DNA of 64,000 nucleotides, taken from the NCBI GenBank assembly GCA_000750105.3, contig JPHH03000027.1, forward strand, positions 360,776-424,775, written 5' to 3'. The position numbers and the translations under genes were made by a program. The notes below the pieces were generated by a model, which worked only from the letters and a program-made list of their open reading frames with translations, did no database searches and was not told the origin of the DNA. Below are positions 10,996 through 22,607 of this stretch, in pieces (the stretch's first letter is position 1; the number at the start of each line of letters is the position of its first letter). This DNA is from Tolypocladium sp. Sup5 PDA-1. Its lineage: Eukaryota; Ascomycota; Sordariomycetes; Hypocreales; Ophiocordycipitaceae.

Positions 10996-13269
10996 ATGTT
11001 CTACAGTCACGACAGTAAGTCACCTCCGAGGAGCTCTTGTCTCGACTAATGCTGACCGCGCTCGCAGTCTTGAGCAGCAACCAGTATGGCGTTTCAACGA
11101 TCTGGTAAGCCCACCAGCTTCTATTCGCGGCGCGACCACGGACGCGCCAACTGACTTGGCATCTCCTAGGCTCGCCGCAACGGTCAGCAAAGGCACGGCC
11201 GTGGGAAAGGGAGCATTTGGACGGTTGACACGCAAAGCCGTCCAGGGCGTCAATGTCCCAAAGGCATGCGAAACCATTATCAACCCTGGCGCTCCCCTGG
11301 CGCTGCGCCTGCAGGGCAGTCTTCTCTACGGAGTCTCACGCGTCTTCGCCCACCAGTGCAACTACGTCCTCTCCGATGCCGAGAAGACGCAGTCGGACAT
11401 GATGACATTTTTTCGCATCCTGCAGACGAACGAGACCGACCCGAAGGCTGGAAAGACAAAGTAAGTGACGCATCCGTTCGCTGCCAGACAAAGCGGAGAC
11501 AGGCGCTGACTCTTGAACAAAATAGGCGCCATCTCATCATGCTCGAAGACGACCCGGCATTTGACCTTTCGAGTGCGCTTCCTATTCTCGAGCTGCTCCG
11601 AGGAGACAAAGAACTCTTCGGCATTCCGAGCCAGGGTTCAGTGAGCAAGTTCTCGCAAATGACACCTTGCCCCGGTTCAAGCCAGAGCCTTTCATCCACC
11701 AGCAACCAAGCTCTCCTCCCCTTTGACCTCCCCTCTTCGTCCCATCGTGGCGGGATTTATCGCCTACCTTCCGACTTCGTCCATCATAGCTCGCCTCTTG
11801 CAAAGCACAATCGCGAATCAGACATCATGCCAGAGTTTCAGCCCTTTGGCGACGATGAGCTGGATCCCATCAATGGGATTGGCCTTGACTTTGATGCCGA
11901 TGGCAACTTGGTCGGCATCATTGAGGAAGAGCCCGAGCTGCCACCACTTACTGGTGCAAGCGCGGACCAGGTACAGCATTTCCATGGTGATGTGGATCCA
12001 TTTGGAGAAGCCGAGGAGCAGCTGTTTCTGGGTTGTAGAGATGACATGGTGTTGATCATGGGCGAAGATGCACTCCCCGATGCGGATGCGTTTCCGGTGC
12101 AGCCAACAAGCAAACAAGCCAGCGACTCCTACACCAAAGGCTCCGAAACCGTCGAGACCACCGAAACTGAGCAGGCTTCTGCTAAAAACTGTCGCGGACG
12201 CCGTCGCAAGGTTCAGCTCATGCTCGACCAGACCGATCACATCCCCCGCGCAGAGATCCGCAACTGGAGCGAGAACTATGTTGAGAACATGGACGCAAGC
12301 CGCAAGCGCGTCAAGACAACCACCCAGGCACAAGCCAAGAAGAACGCCCTCGCCTTCCTTTATGGCAATAGAATTGCCAGTATTGGCATCGCAAACGACG
12401 TTTTTGGGGTTGCTCACCCACTGGCGGAGGAGTTTGCGGGCAAGGGACTCAAGGCCCGCCTCCAGGGGCTGGATCCTGATGAGATTGACTTTGGCGTCGC
12501 TGAGAAGCGAGGCAGACGACGCAAGTCGCCCGAGGCGTTTGAGGATGAACAGGCAGAGAAAGAAGGGCGGCGAAATGTCAGGCAGCGGGTGGACGAAAAG
12601 GCCGAACTTGGACGCGGTGACGGCCAGGGCGATGACGAGCTGCTGGTGTTTGGCGACGAGTCGGCCCCTGAGATGGGCATGGACGCCGCAGTCCCCTTGG
12701 ACGACCGACACTCATCCTCCATGATGCCATGGAGCCGACCTGCCTCCGCCGTCCGCGGCCAAGGCAGCGCTCAAAAGGCCGCGCCGTCTCCCAGCCCTCT
12801 CCACGGGCGTGGCAGTGTCATCGGCTCCATCGAGCGCCACAGCGACCCTGCCGGAACACCGCTGGGCGCAGCTGGATTTGGCTCTCAGGACTCGTCTCTT
12901 GATTTCGGCGGCGCCAACGGCGCTCTTGACTTTGGTCGCGGTAATGATACCCAGGCATCCGGCGCGGGCCTCGACATTGCAAGCCAGGAATTCTTGGGCT
13001 TCGCCACCGAGCAAGCCGGCGAAAAGGGGGTGACGCGTGACAGCGACAAGGAGGACCGCCGCTGGATCGAGTTTGACGAGCTCGCAAACCCGGAGATGCA
13101 CAGCAAGGCCGTCGCAGCACAGGCGTTTCTGCACGTCCTCTCCCTCGCGACCAAGAATGCCATCGCGGTTGAGCAGGTTGGTGCCGAGAGCAAGGTGCCT
13201 TTCGGGACAATCCGCATCGGCATTGTCGTTGCCCGCGGACGAGCCACATCTGTGGACGAGCTCGCGTAA
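10996..13269 (+). CDS. rec8: Meiotic cohesin kleisin Rec8
   Basis: Rec8 closes the cohesin ring around sister chromatids in meiosis and is cleaved by separase. Four exons, 10996-11014, 11068-11104, 11170-11460 and 11526-13269, join in phase to 696 residues. The first two exons are very short (19 and 37 bases) and build the conserved start MFYSHDILSSNQYGVSTIW, continued by LAATVSKG in exon 3. That is the Rad21/Rec8 N-terminal domain, which binds Smc3. The C-terminal winged-helix domain, which binds Smc1, is seen in AAQAFLHVLSLATKNAI. The long centre is acidic and low in complexity, as in kleisins. The overall sequence fits Rec8 better than mitotic Rad21, but the two share both end domains. GTAAGC overlaps the stop, so a further small 3' exon is possible. 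Confidence 0.88.
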
Positions 13270-13740
13270 GCCACTCACTTGCGGCGCGTTACTCGGCAGC
13301 AGCTATCGAACACGGACTGAAGAAATGGCGACATGCGAGTTTCACCACTCGGGTTCAAACCTCACCGTTGGGAGAACAGGCATATGGAGTACACGTTTCA
13401 TCGGAATCCTCGTCGGATCAACATCCATCTCGGAAAGGCTTACGAATCGGCGTTTGAGATTTTTCTTTTCCTTTTAGTTTCGGAATTTGGGACAAGGCAT
13501 GAGCTATGAGGGTTCAATACGGCTGGAGATACCACGGAGGGTTTGCTATTTCATGGGGAACATTTACTGTTTGATGGACAAGGGTCATCATCACTGGTTG
13601 AGGACCAGCCACAGGATTATTCCATCTGGAGAATCAGAACACAAAATCGGCGCAGAGGTACGAATAGGTTAATAATGCAAGTTCTTGATATTATCATCTA
13701 TCGTAGCTCATACACGGGCAATCATAGTACACTCCTACAC
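13270..13740. other. Intergenic between convergent rec8 and mrs6
   Basis: About 470 bases that should carry the two 3' untranslated regions. I see no coding signal and no RNA gene. Confidence 0.6.
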
Positions 13741-15490
13741 TTAGGCATTAAATGCATCGTCTTCGTCCGCTGCACCCTCCCGGTCTTCAAAGTTCATGTA
13801 CTCCTCGTCGCCGTCCGCCGCGTCGCGAGTCATCACCATATTCCAGGCTTCTCGGACTGGAATCAGGACAGAGTCATCGAAGGCAAGTCCGGGTGGTGGG
13901 AAACCAAAGGTGCCATTCTTGTTGTCTACGGTAAAAGAAGCTGTGCCACCTCTTTGCTCGTAGTGCAGCCGGTACAGGTGCTTGGGTGGTTCCTGTCCCG
14001 GCGAGGCAGCAGCGAGGAGAGACGAGAGTGCCGCGTCCAGCAGATCTTTCGACCTGGGACTGGAGATTGTGCTGAGGTATATGGTGCCTTGAAGTTCGTC
14101 TGAGTCAGCTATGTGTCCAAGTCAAACGGGCAATAACAAAGAGTGTATGATGGGGTTGTGCATCAGGTTGTCAGAAGATTGATCGTCATTGTAAATCAGA
14201 CAATGTAGATAAGTATTCGTTTTTCGTGGTATCATCCGAACACAGAGAGTGAAGATAAAGAATTGCAGTACTCACATTGTCCAGCTGGGCATTCGCCAGT
14301 GTCACTGGAATGCACCAATGCATACATTGGGAACTCCGAAGTGGTGCCATCTGAGGTCGTAATCGATCCGGCTGGGAGAGCCACCACGGACACACAGGGT
14401 GTCGGGGCGCCCTCGACTGTCGACTCGAACATGGACGATAAATTCGAATTGACGACGGCGGTTAGTCGACTCACGGTGCGACTCTCGCCCGCAGGCTTGC
14501 TAGATCCTTGGACCAGAGCCTTTGCCCTGATTGCAACACCATTTGCAAGCGTGACTGAGAGCTCATCCTCGTCACCAGCATTCACAACGTCCGAAATGCC
14601 AATACCAAGCATGTAGACCGCGCCACCCACAGCACCCGCGCGACAACCCACTTGGGCAACCTCAGACAAGCCACCCCATTTGGGATAGACGGCGGCAAAG
14701 CCTGTGCCAAACACGCCCATGGAGGTCAGATGCCGGTTGATGGCGGCAAGGCCAGCTTCAACAGAGATCTTCCCGTCCAGGCTGAGCGTCAGGGTGGCGA
14801 CGTATGACTGCAAGTCGACATCCAACTTGAACTCGGACTCGAGAAAGCTCGCCAACGGCTCGCTTGCTCTGGGTCTCCACAGCTCGGTGAGCGGCTCGGA
14901 GTCGTACTCGAGAACAAACTTGAGAAACTTCATCAGCGAGCGCTTGGCCCGAGCCGGTATCGCCGTGTTGGCAAAAACATCCTCTCGAGTCGATGGTATC
15001 CGACTGAGGGACGCCATCGGTGTGGATTCGGAACCCGGCTTGTAGATGTAAAACGATCCAACAGCAAGGAACTCGATCTGGCGAAAGGCTTTTGACGAGA
15101 CAAGCTGCGAGAGGAGCTCAGAGCGTGCGTGAATCAGCTGCGGCGCCAGGGCCAGGCTGTAGGCTCGCGAGAACGACAGTCCCTCGCCTTCCTTGGTCAC
15201 CTGCGCCGCCACAAAGACACCCTCGCCATCAGCCGACTGACACTTCTCCGCCCACTCGTCAGCCTCCTGCAGGCTCAGGGCAGCCTCGTGTCCGCCATAG
15301 TAGTCGTTGGGGTCGACGTGGAGGACATTCTTGCCCGATCGCGACAGAGCTCTTTTCAGCGGCGCAAGCTGGGTCAGTCAGAGGGAGGACAGCCAGCCGA
15401 TGGAATCCGTGCTTACAGGGCGAGAAGGGACTGTTGGAGCCCAGTGCCGCTGATCACTACATCCCACTTTGTGTCTGAGAGGGATTCCAT
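13741..15490 (-). CDS. mrs6: Rab escort protein (Rab geranylgeranyltransferase component A)
   Basis: Presents newly made Rab GTPases to geranylgeranyl transferase and delivers them to membranes; the family is related to GDI. Exons 15490-15417, 15351-14276 and 14099-13741 give 502 residues. Exon 1 carries the Rossmann-like start WDVVISGTGLQQSLLALALS, and exon 2 continues with GKNVLHVDPNDYYGG. Exon 2 also has RSLMKFLKFVLEY and YPKWGGLSEVAQ. Exon 3 has NGTFGFPPPGLAFDDS and an acidic tail (EDREGAADEDDAFNA). The first intron uses an AAAAG acceptor chosen because it alone keeps the frame and family sequence. The second intron is 176 bases, long for this window, and its branch site is not obvious. 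Confidence 0.9.
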
Positions 15491-15997
15491 GGTGGTGGGA
15501 GTGAAGAGGCAGGCGGACAAGGAAGAAAAAAAGCTGGCTTTTGTTCTGGGCCCGGACGGCTGGTTTTTGCACCGCCGAGGGGTCCGTGGTGGGGCGATTT
15601 TAATTGTTAGTGGCTGGGTGGCCTGTGCGTCTCCCATATTTACCCTGCCAGCGGAGCCGTCGATTTTTGCTTCCTTTCTCTTCTTCAACCCGCTCTATCT
15701 TCACGCGCCGCCCTGAAGGCCATTGTGCCTGTGGCGTCGCGAGTTCATGGTAAATTCATAGTTTACTATGTCGAGCGGTAGATCAAGTCGTCGGCCGGTA
15801 TCTACTGCCCTAGAATAACGTCTGAAAGGGTAGTTCGAATGGCTGACACATGCACCACGCACTCGTATTCGTAGACCTTTGCCAACCGTCCTGTCACACA
15901 ATCAAGACCGACAAGGACACTGGCATTGCCCACACCGTAGACGAGCAACAAATCTGGGCTCCGGTACAGCGTTTGCATTCCTGGGGTATCATTCTCC
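15491..15997. other. Intergenic between rrp43 and mrs6, mrs6 promoter side
   Basis: About 500 bases between two minus-strand genes; it would hold the promoter of mrs6 and the 3' untranslated region of rrp43. No coding signal or named site recognised. Confidence 0.6.
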
Positions 15998-17017
15998 TCA
16001 TTGGCCTGTAATTGCAGCGGCAACATCCTTCCATCGCTTGCCCGCCAATTCCAAGAATCCCTTTGACCTCAAATGCTTCGGCGATAGGACGACGCCTCCG
16101 TGCTTGGAGATGGACAATATCCTCGTAGCCCCATCCTTGCAATCGACCACAATGGTGACGCTCTCGTCACACAGCGACTCCTCCAGTCTGTCTGGGTCCA
16201 CCAACAGCCAGTACCTGCCGTCGGTCGGCCGGTCAGTCTCTTTGCCGGTGAAGACTGCCGCGGTGCAAGCCACGGGCATGCCGTTGAGCGTTAGCGGACT
16301 GGGGTCTTTTCTGGAGCACACGACGAGTTCTCTGTCCGCATCGTAGCGTGCCCGTGGAATCTTGGTGTCTCGCAGAGCAGCCACCGTCGCCGCCCAAGCC
16401 GCGTCGAAAGGATTCCCGTCAAACGAGACGAAGAAGATGTCGATGTAGAGAACCCAGTATGCCGCGACATACTTCTCGCCGTCGTCCGGGCTGTCATGGC
16501 CACCTTCGTCCTCCTCCATCCGGTCCTCGGCAGACGCCAATTGCTCGGAGGGCCTCGTGTGCCATATCCGCAAGTCGTCTGGCAGGGTCAGCTTCGAGCT
16601 GTGCAGGAGAGAGTATATCCTCGTGCTCAGGGTCTGCGCGAGAGTCGTAGGCGGGACTCCGGGCAGAAACTGAGGTGCCGATCCCGTGGCCAGCTCAATG
16701 TTGGGGACCAGGAGGTCGTAGTCCTTGAGCTCTGTTTCGGTGTTGGATTCGCGATGGTTGGGAATGCTCGAGGTCAAGATGGACTCGGCCCGAACTCCGC
16801 AGATCACCGTCGTGTCGCCCATGCGCACGACGGCGCTGCCGTTGGCATGCGACAAGCTCGAAAGGTTGACTGTAGGCGGCCGAACCTCGTCTGGAGCTCG
16901 ACCGCTGCTTCTGGCGGGGGGGACGTCATCGTCGGAGGGCTCGAGGTTGGCGAGGAGATACGGATGGGGAGAGAGCTTGGCAAATGTGGCGCGCGAGAGG
17001 CCGACGTCGGGCGCCAT
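15998..17017 (-). CDS. rrp43: Exosome core subunit Rrp43 (RNase PH-like)
   Basis: A ring subunit of the RNA exosome, which degrades and trims RNA in nucleus and cytoplasm; in eukaryotes the RNase PH-type ring subunits are catalytically inactive. It is one exon of 339 residues. Features seen are SPHPYLLANL near the start, GSAVVRMGDTTVICGVRAE (the conserved beta strands of the RNase PH fold), an extended linker, then DGNPFDAAWAATVAALRDTKIP, which is typical of the Rrp42/Rrp43/Rrp45 group. An acidic insert (EDRMEEDEGGHDSPDDGE) lies before this second half. Rrp43 fits best because of the length and start; a mix-up with Rrp42 is the main alternative. Confidence 0.88.
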   Translation of the reverse strand: MAPDVGLSRATFAKLSPHPYLLANLEPSDDDVPPARSSGRAPDEVRPPTVNLSSLSHANGSAVVRMGDTTVICGVRAESILTSSIPNHRESNTETELKDYDLLVPNIELATGSAPQFLPGVPPTTLAQTLSTRIYSLLHSSKLTLPDDLRIWHTRPSEQLASAEDRMEEDEGGHDSPDDGEKYVAAYWVLYIDIFFVSFDGNPFDAAWAATVAALRDTKIPRARYDADRELVVCSRKDPSPLTLNGMPVACTAAVFTGKETDRPTDGRYWLLVDPDRLEESLCDESVTIVVDCKDGATRILSISKHGGVVLSPKHLRSKGFLELAGKRWKDVAAAITGQ

Positions 17018-19362
17018 CGTCTCGTTGCTTTTGGCTGCGTCTCAAAAAGAGGTCTGACCGGAGCCGGAAACACCGAAAAGGAGTCGAGAGAGAGACAATG
17101 GAGATACAGAGTGGGCTGATTCGGTGATGCGTTTGATGCTCGAGAAAAGTTGGCTCGTAGCCTCGCGGGGCGTGGAGCTGTGGTGGCCAATGACTTTAGG
17201 CGGGGCACAAGGCTGGTCGCAACTTTGCTCTGGAGTCGGAGTCTCCTGACAACACCTTCAATCCCCAACCCTGTATTCGTACATGGCCATATACGGAGCT
17301 CGCTACCAGTAACAGTACCATCTTGGAGCACCACCAATACTGTGGGAATTACAGGACTCCCTAGTCTATTCCCCGAAGAATTCGAGCAAGCAGATTGGGC
17401 AGTTCATCACCTCGCATAACCAACTCTGCATCTCGCTATCAACAACTTTGTTGGTGAAAACGAGGAAAGCATTGCAGAAACATGGACGGAGGAAAGGATA
17501 TTGGCCGTCGAAGCGCTTAACCAATTGTTCTTCTGCATGACCAATCGTAGCGCTCTCGTGCAACGACACCACCACAAGCGATGGAGGGCACAGGCAAACA
17601 CCGACTCACAGACGGACGGCACAGCTGCATCGTCAATCAGGGCTCAAAGCCCCCTGGTGTTGTGATGGAGACGCAGAGCCGAGCTCCAATCCTGCAGGAC
17701 ACTGGCTAGTCCCCTGGGCGATGCCGTGGAGAGGACAGGAGCAGTCGGCCGGGTGTTGAGGCCGAGTGGCGATGCATCTGCAGCAACCGTCCCACGATTG
17801 CAACGCTGCGTTGGTTTAAACATTTCAATGCCCGGGCATGCGGGGGCGCAGAAGACGGCTTTCCATGTCTGGCATTGGCATCGTCCCGATCCAGTCAGTC
17901 CATGTTGCTCTCACCGTTGAGAGTTGCGAGAAGAGTTGGTGATCGGGATTTGGGACGTGCAGGGTGCAGCTGAGGCCCGCCAGTGATGGCTCCAAGCTCC
18001 AGGGCTCCAGGGCTGCAGTGCTTGCTCCCACAGGCGGGCAGCCACTGGCAGCGGGCGAATCAGCGCCCGTCTATTAGCGCCCGTCCCGCCTGATGCCCGG
18101 GCCGCCACGTCCGCCCGCCGAATCAGGGCCCAGGGCTGCTCCTCAACCGCCACCAACGGCCCCCAAAGCGCTGCAGCCGTGACCCCACCCTCAACCACAG
18201 ACCCTGTCCACATGCCCTCAATGGCCAAACCAGCCTCCTCCCCCTCGACGCCTTCACCTTTTCAGCGATATTAGGCATCCTCCGTGCCTGTCGTCTCTGC
18301 CGTCCGGCTGTCCTCGACGATCTGTCGCCGCTTCTTGGGCGACAATTGTGCTGGCTAAGGCTGCAAGACGCCTCGGCGGGTACGCAACACCTGGCTCGTC
18401 TGGTGATGACCTCAACTCCTCAAGCATCCATACGATGGAAGAGTTGGCGCCAGAATCACTGTCGTCACATCCGTCACGGGCGCCTGAAATCTCCGCTAGC
18501 TTCCGTCCTCGACCATGCCTGGCTCGATGAGCTGCCTCTGCCGAAGACGTCCGCCGTCTCTTCGATATCGCCCCAGCGTCCAACCTCCTTTCAGGCGCCA
18601 TGCATGTCACCCACACTCCTCATCGCGCCAACTCATCCAGTCCCTGCTCCCCGCTGTGTGACGATTCGTCCCTGTCCCGGCCGGAGACCGCATATCGAGA
18701 CCTGGCCAATCTCGAGGCCCGGTCAGCCGCTGGGTCTGCTCACACCTTCACCTCTTGTCCCGTCTCCGTGCCTCCCCATATCACCAGTGACGACTGTGCT
18801 AACGGCCCAGTGACCGCCTCGGAGAGCTGTCTCCTTGCGCTGTCTCTCTCACCACCCCTGCGCGCATCGCAATCTTGCATTTCCCCTCTGAAGTCTCTCC
18901 ACTGTCAAATCCTCGCCAAGCAGTGTGCTCTTGTCCTGCGGGCCGCGTCTGCCGCCTTGACGCCAGCCGACTTCACCTCCATCATCAGTGGTTTATATCC
19001 TGCCGCCCTGCCGCCATCAGACCCCACCCTCTGGCTTGCTGATCGCTCTCCTCACTTCCGCTGCTCGTCTTGTCGCCCGTATGTGCGCCCTGTCCGTGGC
19101 CGTTGTCGCCAGTTCTTCTTGTCCGCTGCGTTGCTGAGTCGAGGGATCCGGCATTCCTCGTCCTCTCGGAGCCGTGAACGTCCCGTCGCTACTGGCCGCC
19201 ACCTCTACAGCGAGCGCCGTGATCGCTGTTCAGATATCCTTCCCCAAGGGCAAACACCAGCAATCATAGCCCGTGTCGTACATGTCGTCCTGAAGCGAGC
19301 ACCGGCTGCGCTTCGTCGCCAACCCCACGCTGCGCAGAGCGGAAGCTGAATCGCTGGTCGAA
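17018..19362. other. Intergenic, divergent promoters of rrp43 and the ferric reductase
   Basis: About 2.3 kb. A 249-codon open frame (18600-19349, +) ends 13 bases before the reductase ATG. Its translation is Ser/Pro/Ala/Leu/Arg-rich with no motif, and the DNA is pyrimidine-rich, so I read it as leader or promoter rather than a gene. It is discussed among the findings. Nothing else supported. Confidence 0.5.
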
Positions 19363-21933
19363 ATGGCTCCCGACTCGCTGCCCGCCATCCGAGCCATGGC
19401 CGCCGAGGGTGGCCGCACGCTCTCCGGCCTCGTCAAGCGCATCAACATCCCTCTCACAGCGACGAGCCCGCCCGGCCTAGTCCAGGCCAATGTCGTCGAC
19501 CCGTGGTCTCAGTCCGGCAAGTATGCGCTGGGCTGGACGTACTTTGCCCTCGCCATCATGGCCAGCGTCATCGTCGTGCGCATATGGCATTTCTGGCAGG
19601 ACAAGATTCGCCAGGCCATCTACAAACACCAGGTCGAGGAGCACCACCGCAATCTCTACAGCATCGACGCCAACTATGCCTTGGCCTTGCAATCGGGCCA
19701 AGCTGAAGGACAATTCTTCCCCGACGGCGCCGGCCTCGGGTACAAGCAGTTCCGCCCCAAGGCGCACTTCTCATCCGTGGGCTTCATCAATGACGCCCTG
19801 GCGCTCTTCCGCTGGGTCTTCTACCGGTCCATCCCCGACATTGTCTGGAGAAAGCATCGGCTCACCTTCTCCTCACTCGCCGTGCTGGCGTGCGCATTCA
19901 TCGCCGTCGCGTTCGTCACGCTGTACTGCTTCCTCCAGCAGCCTCTGTACTGGCAGAGCATCCAGTTCGGCTCACCGCCCGTGGCCATCCGATCCGGCAT
20001 GCTTGCCGTGGCCATGACACCGTGGATCATTGCGACGAGTATGAAGGCAAACATCGTGACCATCCTGATTGGCATCGGCCCCGAGCGCCTCAACGTCTTC
20101 CACCGCTGGCTTGGCTACCTGTGCCTGTTCTGCTCTCTGGTGCACATGATCCCCTTCTATATCCAGCCGGTATGGGAAGACGACGGCATGAAGGTCTTTA
20201 GCCAACTCTTTCCCGATGGCAGCGGCGTCATCTACGGCACTGGAATTGCCTGTATCGTGCCTTTGATCTGGCTGTGCGTGGCTTCGCTGCCGTGGATCAG
20301 GAGGGTCGCCTACGAGGTGTTTGTCGTCCTTCACATCCCCGCCGGCGTCGTTTACGTTGGCCTCCTTTTCTGGCATACCAAGAACTATCTCATGACATGG
20401 AGCTACCTCTACGCCACCGTGGGCATCTGGGTGCTCTGCTACCTGATGAGATTCTTCAAGCTCAACTGGACCAAGCCTTGGCGCCTGGCCTTCATGGTTG
20501 GCGATGAGGCAGCCATCACCCTCATGTCGGAAAACGCCATCAAAGTCACCATTCCCACCCAGATGCGGTGGAAGCCGGGACAGTACGTGTACCTGCGAAT
20601 GCCGGGCGTCTCCCTCCTTGAGAACCACCCCTTCACCATCTCGTCCCTGTGCAGCGAGGACTTCCCCTCCGAGTACGGTGACAAGTACCGAGACTGTGTT
20701 CTCGTTTTCAAGCCTTATCGCGGCTTCACCAAAAAGGTACTCGACACTGCCATTGCCAAAGGCCCATTTCACACCTACCGGGCATTCCTGGACGGCCCAT
20801 ACGGCGGCATGCGCCGGGACCTGGCAGCCTTCGATACCTGTATCCTCATCGCAGGGGGCAGCGGCATTACTTCGTTGATGTCCCAGTTGTTGAACCTCAT
20901 CAAGCGGATGCGCGACGGAAAGGCCATCACCCGAAAGGTCATGGTTGTCTGGGCCCTCAAGAGATTCGAAGCCTTGGACTGGTTCAAAGAGGAGCTGCGC
21001 ATCTGCCAGGAATCAGCGCCGCCGGAGAGCGTCACCTGCAAGTTCTTCCTGACATCCGCAGTGCGCCAGCGCCCAGGGGCCGAAATGACTGCTCCGATCA
21101 ACGGCCACAACCCGCGAGCGTTGAATCACATGCTCCATGACAAGCTCGACGGCTTCGTGGCGGGCATCGCATCGAAGCGAAACTCTGCCCTAATCTACGC
21201 CGAGGCTCAAGGCGACCCCGAGCGCGAGCGCGAACTACGCGCCGAGGACGAAGACCGCATCACTGCTCTACCGCAGCAAAAGTACCTCCAGCCTCATCAG
21301 TACCCACCCCCACCGAGCCAGTTCCTTTCCGCGGAAGACGCGCTGCCACTTGGGCCTAATGGCTACCCCGAAGATAAAAAGCTCGCATCAGACGACAGTC
21401 ACAACACCAGGAATCCCAACGAGTTCCACTTCCCTGTCCTCCAGAAAGAAAACCCCCCTCACTTCAACTATGCCCCTAACAAGCTAGCCGACGAAAGCGA
21501 GCAAGGGGAAGATTCGTTACCCGTACGTGCCCCCGAACTAGCGCATCTACGGCACTCCCAGATTCCCGAGGCGGCCAAGCAACGGCCGGTATCCACGTTC
21601 GGCCCGCCGGCTGGGTTCGACTTTGGCTTCCCGGAGACGCCTACCGAGTTTCAGAAGAACCTGATGCGGTCCGCGTTCCCCATGCCAGTCCAGATGGATG
21701 GAGGCTGGACCATGGAATATGGACGCCCACAGCTGGGCCACATGCTCAAGGAGTGGGCGACCGGCGGGGCCGATGGGCGAGGCATCTTGGGTAGGAGAAC
21801 CGCCGTGTTTGTGTGTGGTCCGCCGGCGATGAGAGTCGGTGTCTCTGATACAGTGGCGAGATTGCAGGCGGAGATCTGGGGAGATGATGAGCTTGAAGAG
21901 ATCTTCCTGCACACCGAGAACTATGCCCTGTGA
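19363..21933 (+). CDS. Ferric-chelate reductase, FRE/NOX-type transmembrane flavocytochrome
   Basis: Plasma-membrane enzyme that moves electrons from NADPH through FAD and two hemes to reduce ferric (or cupric) ions outside the cell for uptake. It is a single exon of 856 residues. One membrane segment lies near residues 57-73, and a core of several more spans roughly 165-365. Heme ligands appear as His247/His261 (FHRWLGYLCLFCSLVH) and His324/His338, both pairs 13 residues apart. The FAD motif HPFTISS is at 422-428, the NADPH glycine motif GGSGIT at 498-503 and the terminal CGPPAMR near 825. An unusually long, Pro/Glu/Asp-rich insert of about 200 residues (about 610-810) separates the last two NADPH elements; such inserts occur in fungal Fre proteins. 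The metal substrate is inferred, and no iron-uptake partner lies beside it. Confidence 0.92.
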   Translation: MAPDSLPAIRAMAAEGGRTLSGLVKRINIPLTATSPPGLVQANVVDPWSQSGKYALGWTYFALAIMASVIVVRIWHFWQDKIRQAIYKHQVEEHHRNLYSIDANYALALQSGQAEGQFFPDGAGLGYKQFRPKAHFSSVGFINDALALFRWVFYRSIPDIVWRKHRLTFSSLAVLACAFIAVAFVTLYCFLQQPLYWQSIQFGSPPVAIRSGMLAVAMTPWIIATSMKANIVTILIGIGPERLNVFHRWLGYLCLFCSLVHMIPFYIQPVWEDDGMKVFSQLFPDGSGVIYGTGIACIVPLIWLCVASLPWIRRVAYEVFVVLHIPAGVVYVGLLFWHTKNYLMTWSYLYATVGIWVLCYLMRFFKLNWTKPWRLAFMVGDEAAITLMSENAIKVTIPTQMRWKPGQYVYLRMPGVSLLENHPFTISSLCSEDFPSEYGDKYRDCVLVFKPYRGFTKKVLDTAIAKGPFHTYRAFLDGPYGGMRRDLAAFDTCILIAGGSGITSLMSQLLNLIKRMRDGKAITRKVMVVWALKRFEALDWFKEELRICQESAPPESVTCKFFLTSAVRQRPGAEMTAPINGHNPRALNHMLHDKLDGFVAGIASKRNSALIYAEAQGDPERERELRAEDEDRITALPQQKYLQPHQYPPPPSQFLSAEDALPLGPNGYPEDKKLASDDSHNTRNPNEFHFPVLQKENPPHFNYAPNKLADESEQGEDSLPVRAPELAHLRHSQIPEAAKQRPVSTFGPPAGFDFGFPETPTEFQKNLMRSAFPMPVQMDGGWTMEYGRPQLGHMLKEWATGGADGRGILGRRTAVFVCGPPAMRVGVSDTVARLQAEIWGDDELEEIFLHTENYAL

Positions 21934-22607
21934 AAAGTATATCGGGTCTCAAAGGGAGCGCATGAGCTCGGATGTAACTGTATATATAGGTTGGGCAACG
22001 AACCATGAGCAATGTGTTTAAGCGGTGTTGGCAGGCATATTCTGGATACCATTCCCTTACATCTACTTATTTCTTAGCTCTACCAAGGAGTCAAATATGA
22101 CACTCCGCGAAATGCGAGAGACTATTGGATTCATAGCTCATAGCGCCTACCTTGTTTTATAGCGTGTCGTGTCCCACCATGAGGCATTGCGCAGACCACC
22201 CAGAGTCTCACGACTTCACACAGCGCAATCAGGCTTCGCCGATCGCTCAACGATGAACCATTACCAAACCCGCCCTAAAAAGAGCCGCATGCTCCCTCGA
22301 GTAGCTTCAATCATGAACTGTCCATTGTTGGCGTGACAATTGGCTGGGCTGGCTGGATGCGTCGCGATGACATAAATTGGGTACGTGGGGACGGAGACAC
22401 CTTGATGGACAGGCATCACGGTGCCTGCATCGACCACAAGGGTACATGAAGGGGCACCTTTTCTTGCCAGATGCGACTTTATTTCTCTTCTACGCTTTTT
22501 GGTGATTTTTATTTACTTCTCTTCTCGCCTCTCGCCTGATTTCCCCTTGCCCTTGGTCAAAACATCGTGAAGTGCCTGCTCCCGAGCGCATATCACCGAC
22601 AGTAGCG
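21934..22607. other. Intergenic, promoter of the small orphan gene
   Basis: About 670 bases between two + strand genes. AT-richer than the coding regions, with T-rich and CT-rich tracts at 22475-22550 just before the next gene, as often seen in fungal promoters. No gene recognised. Confidence 0.6.

Noticed and set aside
13351..13361. GGGTTCAAACC, resembling a tRNA B box
   Set aside because: No A box at the right distance, no acceptor stem and no cloverleaf around it.
13880..13920. Apparent frameshift in the mrs6 C-terminus
   Set aside because: On careful reading of the minus strand the frame is continuous through NGTFGFPPPGLAFDDS; the shift came from a misread base.
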